NCBI GenBank assembly: GCA_963844565.1
Contig: CAWJON010000002.1
Location: 1,116,001-1,180,000, forward strand
Direction of reading: 5' to 3'
DNA length: 64,000 bases
DNA from: JAFEDN01 sp963844565
GTDB lineage: Bacteria; Pseudomonadota; Gammaproteobacteria; Coxiellales; Coxiellaceae
Part shown: positions 8,997 to 17,367 of the stretch, in pieces
Position numbering within the stretch: position 1 is the stretch's first letter
Layout: every line of letters begins with the position of its first letter
The notes under the pieces: model-generated
What the model was told of the DNA's origin: nothing
The model's input: only the letters and a program-made list of their open reading frames with translations
Databases searched by the model: none
Program-made: the position numbers and the translations under genes

Positions 8997-9320
8997 TTGA
9001 TATTGATTGAGTACATATTATATTTTTTATCTCAGCTGTTTCAGCTCTATGAGCAAGGCGTCATATTTTCTAATCAAAATGTAAAATATTTTAAAAAAAT
9101 TGGTTACCTTTTATTGGCTTATCAATTGATTGATATCATTTGTTCTGGTTTGCTTTCTCTGATTTTAACCATGGGCAATCCTCCGGGTTTTCGGACAATT
9201 ACCGTTAATTTCTCAGGAACTAATCTCACCGTACTGTTGACTGCATTTATGATTATTCTTATATCCTGGATTATGACGGAAGGTTGCCATTTACACGAAG
9301 AACAATCATTAACAGTTTAA
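8997..9320 (+). CDS. DUF2975-like membrane protein, probably shortened at the N terminus
   Basis: A 107-residue hydrophobic protein with three likely membrane segments. DUF2975 proteins are usually about 150-170 residues with four helices and sit directly upstream of a YozG-type HTH gene, exactly as here. The only start available after an upstream in-frame TAA is TTG at 8997, so the first helix appears to be missing. Either the gene is truncated or it starts at a weak codon. The family call is based on the pairing, size and helix pattern. Function unknown. Confidence 0.5.
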   Translation: MILIEYILYFLSQLFQLYEQGVIFSNQNVKYFKKIGYLLLAYQLIDIICSGLLSLILTMGNPPGFRTITVNFSGTNLTVLLTAFMIILISWIMTEGCHLHEEQSLTV

Positions 9321-9337
9321 ATGAACGGGAAGCACCA

Positions 9338-9547
9338 ATGATCGTAATCAATGTTGACGTTATGTTAGCTAAAAGAAAAATTCGCTCGAAGCAACTTGCT
9401 GAAGCCATTGGGATCACGGAACAGAATTTATCAATCTTAAAAAATGGTAAAGCTAAAGCGATACGAGTGAGTACATTAAATAATATTTGTTTATTTTTGC
9501 AATGCCAGCCAGGAGATATTCTGGAGTATAAACCGGAGGAATCTTAG
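9338..9547 (+). CDS. Small Cro/CI-family (YozG-like) transcriptional regulator
   Basis: A 69-residue protein made almost entirely of one HTH domain: MLAKRKIRSKQLAEAIGITE, then a recognition helix NLSILKNGKAKAIR, and the typical ending CQPGDILEY. Such proteins usually pair with a DUF2975 membrane protein, as here, and probably repress their own operon. The ATG at 9338 has GGGA eight bases upstream and starts the standard MIVINVDVML sequence; the gap to the preceding gene is 17 bases. Confidence 0.85.
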   Translation: MIVINVDVMLAKRKIRSKQLAEAIGITEQNLSILKNGKAKAIRVSTLNNICLFLQCQPGDILEYKPEES

Positions 9548-9586
9548 AGGCTGGATGAAAAAAATAGGGATATCAGTTGGTGGTAG

Positions 9587-10891
9587 TCACCTCTGCAAAA
9601 AGATAGCCTCACGAAGGCTTAATATCACCTCGTCGGTGCGAGAACCATTATTTCCTTCACCTTTAAGAAATAACTCTCGACGGCGTTGATGATCAGAATC
9701 TTTGTTAATTGCTGTTAAAATAGTGTCTTCTGTTACACGCGCATCCCTAGCAAGTTTCGCTTCAATTTCTTTAAGCTCTTCTATGGCGCCCCGCCTAGGC
9801 TTCCTACAACAACAGAAAAATCTCACTTCTGAAGTAGTATAATCCTTTTCTAAAACATCTTTAAATTGACTCAGTGTTATTGACCGGCCACCAGAAGATT
9901 TATAATCTAGCGAAGAATTCGCATGCACAAAAAATTTCTTTGCATATACCACATAGCCTGCTTGGGCGCCGAAATATTGAATCATTTTCTCTGCTACTGG
10001 GTGTTTTTGATCGCTCTGTATTGATCTTATAATATTTTCATATGACAATAGAGCACTTTTTTCTTGTTTTATCAATTTCCGTATCTCTTGAAAATGATAT
10101 AGCAATAAATAAAGAACAATATTTCGATACAAAATAAAATCGTTATCGAACAGAGTTTTACTGCCAATCAGTAATGGCTGAACAGCAACGATAAAATCCA
10201 TTTTTTCTTTTTTTGCTAATTTATGTTCATCACAAAGATCAGTTAATATATCTGCAATTATTTTAGGTTCTGTTGAAAGGTAAACTGAAGAACCAAAAAT
10301 CAATTTTTTATTTGGTAGAGAGTAAAAGTTGTTATTGCTTTTAAAATTAACAGACAATTTTAAACAATAGCCATAAAACAATAAACTTAAATAAGTGCTA
10401 GCAATGGGGGCCTGAGTTTTATTATTTTTGTTACTTTTAACATAGCTAAATGGGTTAATTAGCGGTTGAGGGAGTTGTCTAATATCTTCAGAAGGGTGTT
10501 GGAGATGCCAACCAATAGCATAAATAACAAACCAGGTAGCGCAAAAACTGCAATCAAAAGCATTTTCTTGGGTAAAATAATTTGTTATTTTAAATCCTTT
10601 ATAGTCTCGTAAAAGACTTAAATCTCCATCTACAAAATCGTTATAGTCCTTTGCGTCCTGGATTAATTGTTTAAACCGTACTTGTTTTTCGTCTACAAAA
10701 GAATCATTAAAGACAAAATAGTCGCCTTGACGAACTGCAGCAACAAGGTGGTTAGTCTTGAAAAAAAATGTAAATTTAAAATTTGTTTTTTCAAGTTGCT
10801 GATAGATATTTTCCCCGCCCAAAAAATGCAAATATCCATGCACCAATAATTCCATTGCAGCGCTATTCATTGTTTTTTTATCATAAGGCAT
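9587..10891 (-). CDS. Putative CE-clan (Ulp1/C48-like) cysteine protease, possible secreted effector
   Basis: A 434-residue protein with no overall family recognised at sight. Near its N terminus it shows the catalytic arrangement of clan CE peptidases: His48 (in NHLVAAV), Asp63 (in VFNDSF), Gln108 (in FTQENAFDC) and Cys114. Spacing (15, 45 and 6 residues) is close to yeast Ulp1 (17, 43 and 6, from memory), and QENAFDCSFCATWFV resembles the Ulp1 QxxxxDCG active-site strand. In bacteria such enzymes are deubiquitinases, deSUMOylases or acetyltransferases injected into host cells. Residues 150-434 are unassigned; the region near 370 is cysteine-rich (FFCCCRK). No signal peptide. It stands alone, flanked by accessory DNA. 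Activity is inferred only. Confidence 0.55.
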   Translation of the reverse strand: MPYDKKTMNSAAMELLVHGYLHFLGGENIYQQLEKTNFKFTFFFKTNHLVAAVRQGDYFVFNDSFVDEKQVRFKQLIQDAKDYNDFVDGDLSLLRDYKGFKITNYFTQENAFDCSFCATWFVIYAIGWHLQHPSEDIRQLPQPLINPFSYVKSNKNNKTQAPIASTYLSLLFYGYCLKLSVNFKSNNNFYSLPNKKLIFGSSVYLSTEPKIIADILTDLCDEHKLAKKEKMDFIVAVQPLLIGSKTLFDNDFILYRNIVLYLLLYHFQEIRKLIKQEKSALLSYENIIRSIQSDQKHPVAEKMIQYFGAQAGYVVYAKKFFVHANSSLDYKSSGGRSITLSQFKDVLEKDYTTSEVRFFCCCRKPRRGAIEELKEIEAKLARDARVTEDTILTAINKDSDHQRRRELFLKGEGNNGSRTDEVILSLREAIFLQR

Positions 10892-10978
10892 AGTCTTTAC
10901 TCTCGTCAGATTAATATAAGCATTTTACCACATTGAAACGGTCTTGATATGCTCAAATAATAACCAATAAAATGGATG

Positions 10979-11128
10979 GGGTCAAGTCTGAAATTTTAAG
11001 TAGATTTTTTGTTAAAGTAAACGGTATTCTGAAAATTCCTATAGGAAATATTTTTTTGATTTTCAAAATAGTTCCATTATGAAATACTGGTTATATGAGG
11101 CTTCTGCTTAAGATTTCAGACTTGACCC
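10979..11128. repeat. 150-bp inverted-repeat (MITE-like) element
   Basis: GGGTCAAGTCTGAAA begins a 22-base left arm (10979-11000) whose reverse complement recurs at 11107-11128 with one mismatch. The A+T-rich interior has further short inverted pieces, and ACGGTATTCT at 11021-11030 pairs with AGAATACCGT at 11155-11164. No coding potential is seen inside. The GGGTCAAGTCTGAAA end resembles sequences beside IS200/REP-type transposase genes, but no transposase is present. A short GGGTCAAG...CTTGACAC inverted repeat also occurs near 13840-13862. Confidence 0.6.
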
Positions 11129-11196
11129 TGGGGTGGTCAAATATTATAATATTTAGAATACCGTTATTTGGTATTAAATGATCCAAAGGAACAAAT

Positions 11197-11310
11197 ATGG
11201 GACGTATTGGTGTCTCTTATGAGGACGAAAGGAAAAGTCCCACTGTAGACAATATCAGGCATTTGATAAATTTTATACACAAAAAACTCTTTCCAACAGA
11301 ATTAAAATAA
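11197..11310 (+). pseudogene. 37-codon remnant resembling the KfrA N-terminal DNA-binding domain
   Basis: An ATG with AAAGGA upstream opens a 37-codon frame starting MGRIGVSYEDE and continuing SPTVDNIRHL. This looks like the start (GVSYEDV) and the later NPTVDNIR helix of KfrA-type DNA-binding domains, with the intervening helix deleted and the rest replaced. It lies between the inverted-repeat element and the LysR gene, and is most simply an internally deleted relic. It could still be translated as a small peptide. Confidence 0.35.
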
Positions 11311-11317
11311 TTTCCGT

Positions 11318-12193
11318 ATGAATAAATATATTAGATTATTAAGCACGCAATTTGAAGCATTCATGGCGGTAGCTAAGCATAAGTCAGTACATGCCGGCGC
11401 GCGTGCTATACATATCTCTCAAACTGCGATGACACAAAGAATTCATGCATTAGAACAAAAACTAAAAATCACTTTATTTATTCGCACCCGACAAGGTATG
11501 CTGCTCACATCTGAAGGAGAACAGCTTCTACGTTATTGCCAGGTGATATCTGATTATAGCGATGAAACACTATCAAGCATAGCAAATGCGGGAATAGATC
11601 AAATTCAGCGAGTAAGAATATCGGGACCATCCAGCATAATGATTTCTCGTATTATTCCTAATTGTTTATCGCTCATGAAAAAGTTTCCCATGCTATACAT
11701 CACATTTGACATCAATGATACAGATGATCTTGTTTCAAAATTACGTTGTGGTTTAAGTCAATTTTCTATTCTGGATCCTCATAATGTTACACGTGATATG
11801 GAGTCTAAAACAATATCACCAGAAGAATATTTATTAGTATGTACCAAACAATGGAAAGGTAGAAAACTGCTAGATATTATCAAAACAGAACGCATCATCG
11901 ATTTTGATGAATCTGATAATACAACACTAAATTATCTTAAAAAATTTGATCTTTTAAAACTTTCACAAACGGATAGATTGTTTATTAATCGAAATGAATC
12001 ACTTTGTAAAATGTTTTTAGAAGGATATGGTTATGGAACCCTTACAAAAGAAATTTCTAGCCCTTATTTTAAAAATGGCGGTTTGATTCAATTAAACAAT
12101 GGGAAGGTACTCCAAAATCCCCTCTCTCTTGCTTGGTATCCACGCCCAAAACCTCCTAAGTACTTTTCAGCCATATTTGAAGCCATTATTTAA
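11318..12193 (+). CDS. LysR-family transcriptional regulator
   Basis: A 291-residue regulator. The N-terminal winged HTH (about residues 8-67) has the family pattern FEAFMAVAKHKSVHAGARAI, then SQTAMTQRIHALEQKLKITLF and a wing ending LLTSEGEQLL. Residues about 90-285 form the effector-binding domain. The effector cannot be told from sequence, though regulators of this shorter type include ArgP-like proteins. It is followed after about 190 bases by an M24 peptidase gene on the same strand. Confidence 0.85.
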   Translation: MNKYIRLLSTQFEAFMAVAKHKSVHAGARAIHISQTAMTQRIHALEQKLKITLFIRTRQGMLLTSEGEQLLRYCQVISDYSDETLSSIANAGIDQIQRVRISGPSSIMISRIIPNCLSLMKKFPMLYITFDINDTDDLVSKLRCGLSQFSILDPHNVTRDMESKTISPEEYLLVCTKQWKGRKLLDIIKTERIIDFDESDNTTLNYLKKFDLLKLSQTDRLFINRNESLCKMFLEGYGYGTLTKEISSPYFKNGGLIQLNNGKVLQNPLSLAWYPRPKPPKYFSAIFEAII

Positions 12194-12307
12194 CAATTTC
12201 TAATTTTTATGAATGATCACATTTCTTAATCACGCAATTGAATAAATTAATTACCGCATGCGAATCAATAACGTGTAGAATACATTTCAATATCAAGAGG
12301 AAATTTT

Positions 12308-12343
12308 GTGAAACGATTTTTTGCAGTGTTTTGTTTTCTTTGA
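12308..12343 (+). other. Possible 11-codon leader peptide or signal-peptide relic
   Basis: A strong AGAGGAAA ribosome binding site precedes a GTG that encodes MKRFFAVFCFL and then stops. Shifting frame after FCF continues as LTIVANVNVTLPGD, so together it reads like a broken signal peptide. The stretch lies in the leader of the M24 peptidase gene. It is either the relic of a small exported protein or a translated leader. Confidence 0.3.
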
Positions 12344-12386
12344 CTATCGTAGCAAATGTAAATGTTACCTTACCTGGAGATTAGTT

Positions 12387-13058
12387 ATGAGCATCAGTGA
12401 TTTAATTGAAAAAACAAAATTATATACAACACAAAACCAAGTCGATGCCATATTAAATTTATCTAATTTAGCGCAAAAAATTTTAGATGATATTGTAACA
12501 ATAATTCAGCCAGGAATAAGCGAATCACAAGCCACAGAAGCTGCATATTTGATTTTTAAAAATCACGGCATTGAGAAGTTATGGCATCAGCCATTAATTC
12601 GATTCAATCAAAATACACTTTGTACTTTTAAAGACAGACCAACGACAAATTATATTTTACAAGAAGAAGATATTGCATTTATTGATATTGGAATTGTAAA
12701 GGATGGGATTGAAGGCGACGTTGGAAAAACGATTGTATTTGGTAAAAATAAGGAATTTTTGCGATTAAAACATACCAGTGAAATGTTGTTCCATGACGCT
12801 ATAGAATTTTGGAAAACAGAGGATCCTACAGGGATTCAATTATATGAATTTATTTATGCTCAAGCTAAAAATTACAATGTTATATTTCATCTATCACCGG
12901 CTGGTCACTTAATTGGAGCATTTCCGCATACTCATGCTTGGACAAAAGGAGCAAATACGTATCCTGAAAAACTCTCGGCTAAAGGGTGGATACTTGAAAT
13001 ACAAATTAAAAGTCCAATACAGCCTTTCGGCGCATTTTATGAAGGATTGCTAATTTAA
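12387..13058 (+). CDS. M24-family (aminopeptidase P-like) metallopeptidase
   Basis: A 223-residue protein with the pita-bread fold of methionine and proline aminopeptidases. All five expected metal ligands are present in order: Asp100 (AFIDIG), Asp111 (EGDVGKT), His174 (AGHLIG), Glu204 (WILEIQI) and Glu219 (AFYEGLL). It lacks the N-terminal creatinase-like domain of full aminopeptidase P. The ATG at 12387 has GGAGA seven bases upstream. Substrate unknown; hydrolysis of peptides or small amide-bond substrates is likely. It may be controlled by the LysR gene upstream. Confidence 0.8.
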   Translation: MSISDLIEKTKLYTTQNQVDAILNLSNLAQKILDDIVTIIQPGISESQATEAAYLIFKNHGIEKLWHQPLIRFNQNTLCTFKDRPTTNYILQEEDIAFIDIGIVKDGIEGDVGKTIVFGKNKEFLRLKHTSEMLFHDAIEFWKTEDPTGIQLYEFIYAQAKNYNVIFHLSPAGHLIGAFPHTHAWTKGANTYPEKLSAKGWILEIQIKSPIQPFGAFYEGLLI

Positions 13059-13273
13059 TGCGGTTAGGGGGATAGTCAACCCGGATACCCAAGATACAAT
13101 TCTTTAATGCGATTATGATTTAAAAAGCGTTGCGGCGTCGCCGCTCAGCGCCAATTGGCGGCGGTCTGAATCAAGAGCTGCTAATTTACCTTATGGTTTG
13201 CAACGAGGCCTTGAAATAATATATGTAATGGTATACCTAGTTACTGCCATGTGAATACTTGAACCCCTTTCTT

Positions 13274-13774
13274 CTATTTATTTTTCTTGGCCGAAGAAGA
13301 TTGTGATAAAGTACCAGTTCTGTTGCAAATACAGGGTTGTGGGGAAAAATGGTCGCAACTAGAAGGTGACAGATAGGCGCTTTTTGTAACGATTATCTGG
13401 TTCTTGCTGGGATCATATGTTGCATTCAACGATCCGCTCAGTGCGTTGGGATCGGTCGCAACAGATAAAGCAAAATTAATAGAACCATCACCATTTACAG
13501 TACAATCACCCTCTCCCCCTACAGCATAAGACGTTCCTCCACTCATGTAGTTTAACGAAACCCGAATATAGTCATCAGCAGCATTCCAAATATCAAAATT
13601 AGTCATATTCAGAGTTGTTGTCATTGGGTTAGAGTCTGGTGATGGAGATAAAGTTCCCTTCCAATGAGTATCCAGCAAATCAGCACAAGAAGATATTGCC
13701 ATGGCATTTGTGAAAGGTAACACTAAAAAACTTAATAATACAACCGCAGACAAGCTATTAATTATTTTACCCAT
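13274..13774 (-). CDS. Secreted cysteine-containing protein of unknown function
   Basis: A 166-residue protein with a clear signal peptide (hydrophobic 8-22, cleavage probably after NAMA near 26). The mature part starts with SSCADLLDTHWKGTLSP, is rich in Ser, Thr, Asn and Gly, and has alternating beta-strand character. Five cysteines remain after cleavage (30, 91, 140, 148, 150), so disulfides in the periplasm or outside are likely. The basic tail ends AKKNK. No family recognised. It is a single-gene unit. The 215 bases between it and the M24 gene hold only two short GC-rich inverted repeats. Confidence 0.6.
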   Translation of the reverse strand: MGKIINSLSAVVLLSFLVLPFTNAMAISSCADLLDTHWKGTLSPSPDSNPMTTTLNMTNFDIWNAADDYIRVSLNYMSGGTSYAVGGEGDCTVNGDGSINFALSVATDPNALSGSLNATYDPSKNQIIVTKSAYLSPSSCDHFSPQPCICNRTGTLSQSSSAKKNK

Positions 13775-13868
13775 AAAAACTCCTTAAATTCTGTATTAAC
13801 CGCAGCCCAATTATATGCGAAATGGCGGAAGATTAACAGGGTCAAGGGCGGTTTCAGGCTTGACACCG

Positions 13869-14660
13869 TTACTTAACTGCTGGGTTATTGGGAAAAAATA
13901 GCGAGAAGAAATTATGCGTGGTTGTTTCACCAACCACTTGTGGCGTTAAACCTTTTAAACTGGCAATTTTTTCGGCGACTAAACTCACATACTGAGGTTC
14001 ATTTGGTTTTTTACCACGATAAGGCGTAGGCGTTAGATAAGGTGCGTCGGTTTCGATCAAAATTCTTTCTAAAGGAACCTGTTGAGCAACCTCTGCAACT
14101 TCAACTGCATTTTTAAAAGTAATAATGCCAGAAAAAGAAATATAAAAATTTAAGGCCATCGCTTGCTGGGCCATTTCCCAATTTTCAGTAAAGCAATGCA
14201 TCACCCCTCCCACCGATTGCGCATTTTCCTCCTGCATAATACGAATGGTGTCTTCACGTGCATCTCGAGTGTGGATGATCAATGGCTTTTTCAAATGCTT
14301 GCTAATATTGATGTGCAGACGAAAATGTTCACATTGCTGTGCAATACTGTCTCTATCGTTGTAATGATAATCAAGTCCAGTTTCTCCAATCGCAATCACT
14401 TTCGGGTGTGTTGCATAGTCTAAGATTTCTGCGCGAGTAAATTTAATTTTTTCACTGGGGTGCACACCGACACTGGCGGAAACATTTTGGAAACGCTCTG
14501 CAATCTCAATCACCTCTTTGGCGTGTTGCAAGTCAACACCTACACAAAGAATATGAACGATACCGCTACTTTTGGCTCTCTCAATCATTCCGCCTAAATC
14601 TCCCCCATAAGCGGTCAAATCCAACATATTCAAATGGCAATGCGAATCAACCAACTGCAT
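13869..14660 (-). CDS. TatD-family metal-dependent hydrolase (YcfH type)
   Basis: A 263-residue TIM-barrel deoxyribonuclease-like enzyme. Metal-binding motifs are visible: DSHCHLN at the N terminus, IGETGLDYH (about 93-101), IIHTRDA (about 127-133), MHCFTE and LIETDAPYLTP near 200. The start MQLVDSHCH matches the family's usual short lead; an ATG two codons earlier is possible. It overlaps the 3' end of holB by 14 bases, the tmk-holB-ycfH order known from E. coli. Confidence 0.9.
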   Translation of the reverse strand: MQLVDSHCHLNMLDLTAYGGDLGGMIERAKSSGIVHILCVGVDLQHAKEVIEIAERFQNVSASVGVHPSEKIKFTRAEILDYATHPKVIAIGETGLDYHYNDRDSIAQQCEHFRLHINISKHLKKPLIIHTRDAREDTIRIMQEENAQSVGGVMHCFTENWEMAQQAMALNFYISFSGIITFKNAVEVAEVAQQVPLERILIETDAPYLTPTPYRGKKPNEPQYVSLVAEKIASLKGLTPQVVGETTTHNFFSLFFPNNPAVK

Positions 14661-15666
14661 AAGCATTTTCCTTCCAATTAATGAATAAATTTTCTAAAAA
14701 AAGTTGAATATTAACTGGGGCGTGGTTTAATAAATTTTGCCGCATCAGCATCAACAAATCTAATATGCGCGATATGCCTGCCAAGGAATAATTTTGTGCT
14801 AACTTTTTAAGGATGGATATTCGATCTTGATTCACCAAGAACATTGAATTTACCTTTAACTGTAAGCGAAATAGATCTAAAATCAACGAAAAAAAAGCTT
14901 GTAAACAGATTGCTAAATCAATTTTCAAAAATTCTGTTACTGACGCGATTGGATTGGTTTGTTGAGAAATAGTAGTGATTAAATGAATTAACAACTGATC
15001 GCGGATTTCCAAATAGTGTTGATCGACTAAATGTAATGCTTGCAGTGGCGCATAGCCAGCGCTTCGTAATAAGAGCTGAGTATCCGCAGAGATTTCTTGA
15101 TGTTTTAATTGAGAATCTAGCCAATTGGCAGTCAGCATCAATGGATAAGCAGTAAATAAAATTTTTTGACATCGACTTAAAATAGTTATGGGTAGTAGAC
15201 CTGGCTGGTGACTGACTAACAATACAATAACTGGCCCATTGGGTTCTTCTAGAGTTTTTAGTAAAGCATTGGCTGCTTCTTTATTTAAGGATTCCGCAGG
15301 AGACAAGATAACAATTTGATAACCGACGCGATGAGAAGTTTGATTTAATGCACTGGTTATTTGGCGAATTTGTTCTACCTTAATTATTTTACTGTTTTCT
15401 TCAGGAAAGATATTAAACAAATCAGGATGTGTATTGGCTAAAAATAACCGACAACTGGTGCACTGATGACAGGGTTGATTATTATTTTCTTTGTTTTCAT
15501 TGCTACATAAAACATATTGAGCAAATTCCTTGGCGAAACTCTGTTTTCCTAAACCATTTGATCCAGCCAGCAATAGGGCATGAGGTAATCGGTTTTGTCG
15601 ATAAGATTTTGTCATTTCCTGCCAAACCGATTGTTGCCAGGGATAAGAAGGAAAAGAGTTATTCAT
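14647..15666 (-). CDS. holB: DNA polymerase III subunit delta prime
   Basis: Clamp-loader subunit of the replicative polymerase, 339 residues. It has a P-loop-like GSNGLGKQ at 35-42, four zinc-binding cysteines (54, 66, 69, 72) and the SRC motif of the AAA+ clamp loader family near 170. The ATG at 15664-15666 overlaps the end of tmk by 8 bases; longer in-frame starts would reach deep into tmk. In many bacteria delta prime does not hydrolyse ATP itself but supplies the arginine of SRC. Confidence 0.92.
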   Translation of the reverse strand: MNNSFPSYPWQQSVWQEMTKSYRQNRLPHALLLAGSNGLGKQSFAKEFAQYVLCSNENKENNNQPCHQCTSCRLFLANTHPDLFNIFPEENSKIIKVEQIRQITSALNQTSHRVGYQIVILSPAESLNKEAANALLKTLEEPNGPVIVLLVSHQPGLLPITILSRCQKILFTAYPLMLTANWLDSQLKHQEISADTQLLLRSAGYAPLQALHLVDQHYLEIRDQLLIHLITTISQQTNPIASVTEFLKIDLAICLQAFFSLILDLFRLQLKVNSMFLVNQDRISILKKLAQNYSLAGISRILDLLMLMRQNLLNHAPVNIQLFLENLFINWKENAYAVG

Positions 15667-16300
15667 GTATAGAATTCCTGATAATGTCATCAATGACAAA
15701 TAAGAGTTGATTTTGTACATCGAATAAAGGTTTTTCAGCATTGATGATTCTATACTGTTGAGGATGTTGTTTGGCCAATTCCAAATAGCCATTTCTTACT
15801 TTTTCGAAAAAAATAAAGCTCTCACTTTCTATTCTATCTTTTCCATGCCTTCTCTTAAGACGCTCAAAGCCTACATCTACCGGTGCATCCAATAAGATAA
15901 CGATATCAGGGTACAAATCTCCATGCACAAGGTTAGCGAGGGTCGCTATTTTTTCTAAAGGCATTCCTCTGCCATACCCTTGATAAGCAAAACTCGCATC
16001 AGTAAAACGATCAGATAACACCCAAATCCCATTTTCTAACGCAGGTTTTATTATTTTCTTTAAATTTTGGGCGCGGCAAGCAAACATTAAAAGTAATTCA
16101 GTATTGGGGTCCATTTCTTCAGAATAATGATTCAGTAATACATTGCGTACGGCTTCAGAAATTTCCGTTCCACCAGGTTCTCGATTCAGCACAAAATCAA
16201 TACGTTGGGATTTTAGTTGATGACCGATGAATTTAATGGCAGTGCTTTTTCCCATGCCTTCAATTCCTTCTACCGCAATAAATAATCCTTTCTTATTCAT
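15659..16300 (-). CDS. tmk: Thymidylate kinase
   Basis: Phosphorylates dTMP to dTDP. The 213-residue protein has the P-loop EGIEGMGKST (11-20), the DRF motif in LSDRFTDASFAYQG (about 93-106) and a NREPGGT dTMP-binding segment near 40. Its ATG overlaps the mltG stop codon in an ATGA arrangement, and its end overlaps holB, so the set is translated as one operon. Confidence 0.95.
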   Translation of the reverse strand: MNKKGLFIAVEGIEGMGKSTAIKFIGHQLKSQRIDFVLNREPGGTEISEAVRNVLLNHYSEEMDPNTELLLMFACRAQNLKKIIKPALENGIWVLSDRFTDASFAYQGYGRGMPLEKIATLANLVHGDLYPDIVILLDAPVDVGFERLKRRHGKDRIESESFIFFEKVRNGYLELAKQHPQQYRIINAEKPLFDVQNQLLFVIDDIIRNSIHE

Positions 16301-17366
16301 TGTTTCGTTTCACTCAAATCTAACCAAATCTGCCAGAAATTTTTTTGTTCTTCTTGCCAATCACGATTTTTTTTAATGGCAGCAAGATGTTGTATATAAG
16401 TTGCTGAAAACGTGTGGGTACCATCTCCTCGTGCGACGTAATATAAAGCGTTGGTATAGATGGGATGTAAAGCGGCCTGAATAGAGGGGGCGCTTGGCAT
16501 ATTGATGGGAGTTGGGGGTAAGCCGTAATGTCGATAAGTATTATATGGATTGTCGTTATGTAAATCGTCTTGCGTTATTTTTGAGCCAAAAGGTTTGTTG
16601 ACACCATATAAGACAGTCGGATCAATTTGTAAATACATTTGTTTTTTCAGGCGTTGTAGAATAATTCCCGCAATTAAGGGCCTTTCACTGGCAACATGTG
16701 TTTCGCTCTCAATTAAAGAAGCCACAATTAAAGCCTGGTAAGCATCCTTATAAGGTAAATTTTCTGCTTTTTGTTCCCATTGTTGATTTAAAAAATTTTG
16801 CATATGCTGGTAAGCTTGGCGCAAAATTTTGGTATCTTTGTTACCCCATGTATAAAGATAGGTATCCGGAAAAAAAAGACCTTCCGGCGAATTATAAGGA
16901 TATCCTAAAGTAGACATCAGTACTGGGTCGGATTGATCAATAACCGTTTTTTGTAACGCTGTGGTATTTGAAAATACACGACGGATTTGCGACATCGTGG
17001 TACCTTCAATCAAGGTTATTTTGCGCAAAAATACTTTACCTTTTACTATGTGGGTTAACAACTGATTAGGTGTTGTTTTTCCGGTAATCGCATATTCGCC
17101 AGAACGAATTTGATCAGCATCTCCTCGCCAATGAGCCAGAATGATGAAAAAGAGGAATTAGACAACAATTTTCTCTTTGACAATTGATGAGCCAATTTTG
17201 GGAGAGACATGTTTTCAGTGACAATAATCGTTGTATCTTTACCCGTTAAATTTAAAGGCTGAGTTAAAAACTGATACCAACTCAGTGCTTGCCAAATAAT
17301 GAATAAAGAAATTATAGATAAAATTAAGCAAGAGAGGCTTAATTTTATTTTGGACAGGAGCAGCAT
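16297..17366 (-). pseudogene. mltG: Endolytic transglycosylase MltG, interrupted by a single-base frameshift
   Basis: MltG is a membrane-anchored lytic transglycosylase that ends glycan strand synthesis. Here it is split: residues 1 to about 75 (membrane helix and LAHQLSKRKLLS) read in one frame from 17366. The rest (SGEYAI, LIEGTT and the catalytic domain with ASLIESET and NTYRHYGLPPTPI) reads in the -1 frame to 16297. The frames join perfectly if one T is added to the five-T run (AAAAA at 17147-17151 on the plus strand), restoring FFIILAHWRGDADQIRSGEY. No stop interrupts the rest. Recent mutation, slippage-restored expression or a sequencing error are all possible. pabC, usually just upstream, is missing. 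Confidence 0.8.
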
Positions 17367-17367
17367 G

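Noticed and set aside
10892..10960. PmrA-type box upstream of the protease gene
   Set aside because: A TTATATTAAT stretch is present but lacks the second half-site with proper spacing, so no regulator is claimed.
13059..13273. GC-rich inverted repeats (GCGGCGTCGCCGC and GCCAATTGGCGGC) in a 215-base gap
   Set aside because: They are short and do not match the module order of the repeat family; no T-run makes a terminator, so no feature is called.
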